Positions 20,523-20,853 of a stretch of 20,853 bases of DNA are shown one piece after another; within the stretch, counting starts at the first letter, position 1; each line of letters begins with the position of its first letter. The translations under genes and the position numbers were made by a program. The stretch lies in IMG/VR virus record IMGVR_UViG_3300043466_001609, positions 1-20,853 of that record; one strand, written 5' to 3'. Origin of the DNA: a virus. Under the pieces are notes generated by a model that was given only the letters and a program-made list of their open reading frames with translations, was not told the origin of the DNA and searched no databases.

Positions 20523-20654
20523 TTACAGGCTGGCTAGCGCGAGAAGAAAATCTATAACGGTAATAAAGCCGTCGCCGTTGAGGTCGAGTCGTGCGTTGTA
20601 CGGCGGCGGCATTCCGGGCCCCAAGTATTGCAGAATTTGCAGGAGCTGGTTCAT
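20523..20654 (-). CDS. Single EF-hand microprotein, 43 aa
   Basis: The whole product is MNQLLQILQYLGPGMPPPYN followed by a canonical calcium loop: D24, N26, D28, G29, I31 and D35 (DLNGDGFITVID), then a helix FLLALASL. This D-x-N-x-D-G-x-I-x3-D pattern is the EF-hand/dockerin type, so calcium binding is likely. It is too small to be a whole enzyme and may be a virion or assembly component. It overlaps the basic 46-aa gene as ATGA, and the gp10-like gene begins one base after its stop, so the three are one unit. No export signal is seen. Confidence 0.7.
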   Translation of the reverse strand: MNQLLQILQYLGPGMPPPYNARLDLNGDGFITVIDFLLALASL

Positions 20655-20791
20655 CGTCCTTGACCTTTGTAGGTCTTCTTGTAGAGCTTAGAGCCTTTGT
20701 GGGTTCCCTGCTTTGTCTTCGCGTGGACTCCGGGCCGCGAAATCTTCCGCTCAATTCGAACGGGTGCCGCTTGTGCTTTAGCCTTCGCCAT
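20651..20791 (-). CDS. Basic small protein, 46 aa
   Basis: The product (MAKAKAQAAPVRIERKISRP, then GVHAKTKQGTHKGSKLYKKT) is very basic, with Lys, Arg and His throughout, and ends YKGQGR. I have seen similar short Lys-rich proteins at the start of structural clusters of Bacteroidota phages; role unknown, nucleic-acid binding possible. Two in-frame ATGs are adjacent (20794 and 20791); I list the second. It is coupled as ATGA to the EF-hand gene and overlaps the end of the preceding gene. Confidence 0.7.
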   Translation of the reverse strand: MAKAKAQAAPVRIERKISRPGVHAKTKQGTHKGSKLYKKTYKGQGR

Positions 20792-20853
20792 CATTCAAAG
20801 ATGCCCACGGTTCGTACGTTTCCCAAGCCTCATTTTTGGTGTACGCGGCGGCT
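20778..20853 (-). CDS. C-terminal end of unknown gene, partial
   Basis: Only the last 24 residues are inside the window, ending EAWETYEPWASLNDGEG. The reading is open to the window edge. The composition, acidic with Trp and Tyr, resembles protein rather than chance translation, and the stop overlaps the next gene start, which is the local pattern. Nothing more can be said about its function. Confidence 0.5.
   Translation of the reverse strand, partial: AAAYTKNEAWETYEPWASLNDGEG

Noticed and set aside
20797-20804. Promoter-like word CATCTTTG before the basic 46-aa gene
   Set aside because: First base of the -7 box differs and no TTTG is found at the right distance; it lies inside the preceding gene.
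1-20853. CRISPR arrays, tRNA genes, insertion sequences, integrase or large terminase
   Set aside because: None could be supported by reading; the only repeats are the iterons, the 12-bp direct and inverted repeats, and simple codon repeats in the tape measure.

Overview
The window is part of a tailed double-stranded DNA phage or prophage, and every gene I can support is on the minus strand, so transcription runs from the right end to the left end. The proteins point to a siphovirus-like particle: HK97-type capsid genes, a tail-tube candidate, a tape measure and an HK97-gp10-like tail component. Two intergenic regions carry -33 TTTG / -7 TATCTTTG promoters, the pattern used by the Bacteroidota primary sigma factor. 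Starts mostly lack a strong Shine-Dalgarno sequence. The host is therefore inferred to be a member of Bacteroidota. No large terminase, integrase, DNA polymerase or tRNA is visible, so the genome continues outside the window.

Layout in transcription order. (1) 20853-16347, tail module: the end of an unknown gene, a 46-aa basic protein, a 43-aa single EF-hand protein, an HK97-gp10-like protein, two large tail or tip proteins (413 and 723 aa) and a 63-aa membrane protein. (2) 16354-12075: tape measure, XkdF-type prohead protease, scaffold, major capsid protein and tail tube, with hairpin terminators after the capsid and tail-tube genes. (3) 12017-8082: two small glycosyltransferases, a 132-aa protein, the portal with a long C-terminal extension, and a connector-like protein. 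(4) 8085-6188, lysis-like cassette: a nested small ORF, an XhlA-like coiled-coil/membrane protein, a T7-lysozyme-type amidase, a metallophosphoesterase and two small holin-like membrane proteins, closed by a strong terminator at 6111-6145.

(5) Promoter P2 (6048-6080) starts the replication operon, 6027-2414. It holds two tiny proteins, a possible OB-fold protein, a 57-aa protein, a Cro-size HTH protein, an HTH_36-like replication initiator, an unknown 176-aa protein, NinG, a sigma-70-like factor and a Cys-rich protein. The initiator gene contains six imperfect palindromic iterons next to a 26% GC tract, very like the lambda origin inside gene O. (6) Promoter P1 (2310-2342) has the same architecture and drives about a dozen very small unknown genes to the left end.

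The replication operon resembles lambda O-P-nin-Q, with a sigma-like protein in the place of the late regulator Q. The morphogenesis order is rearranged: tail genes come before the protease-scaffold-capsid block, and the portal and connector come after it. Many neighbouring genes overlap as ATGA, TGATG or TAATG, which suggests pervasive translational coupling. No stretch above 300 bases lacks a gene; the largest gaps are 6028-6187 and 2290-2413, and both are regulatory.
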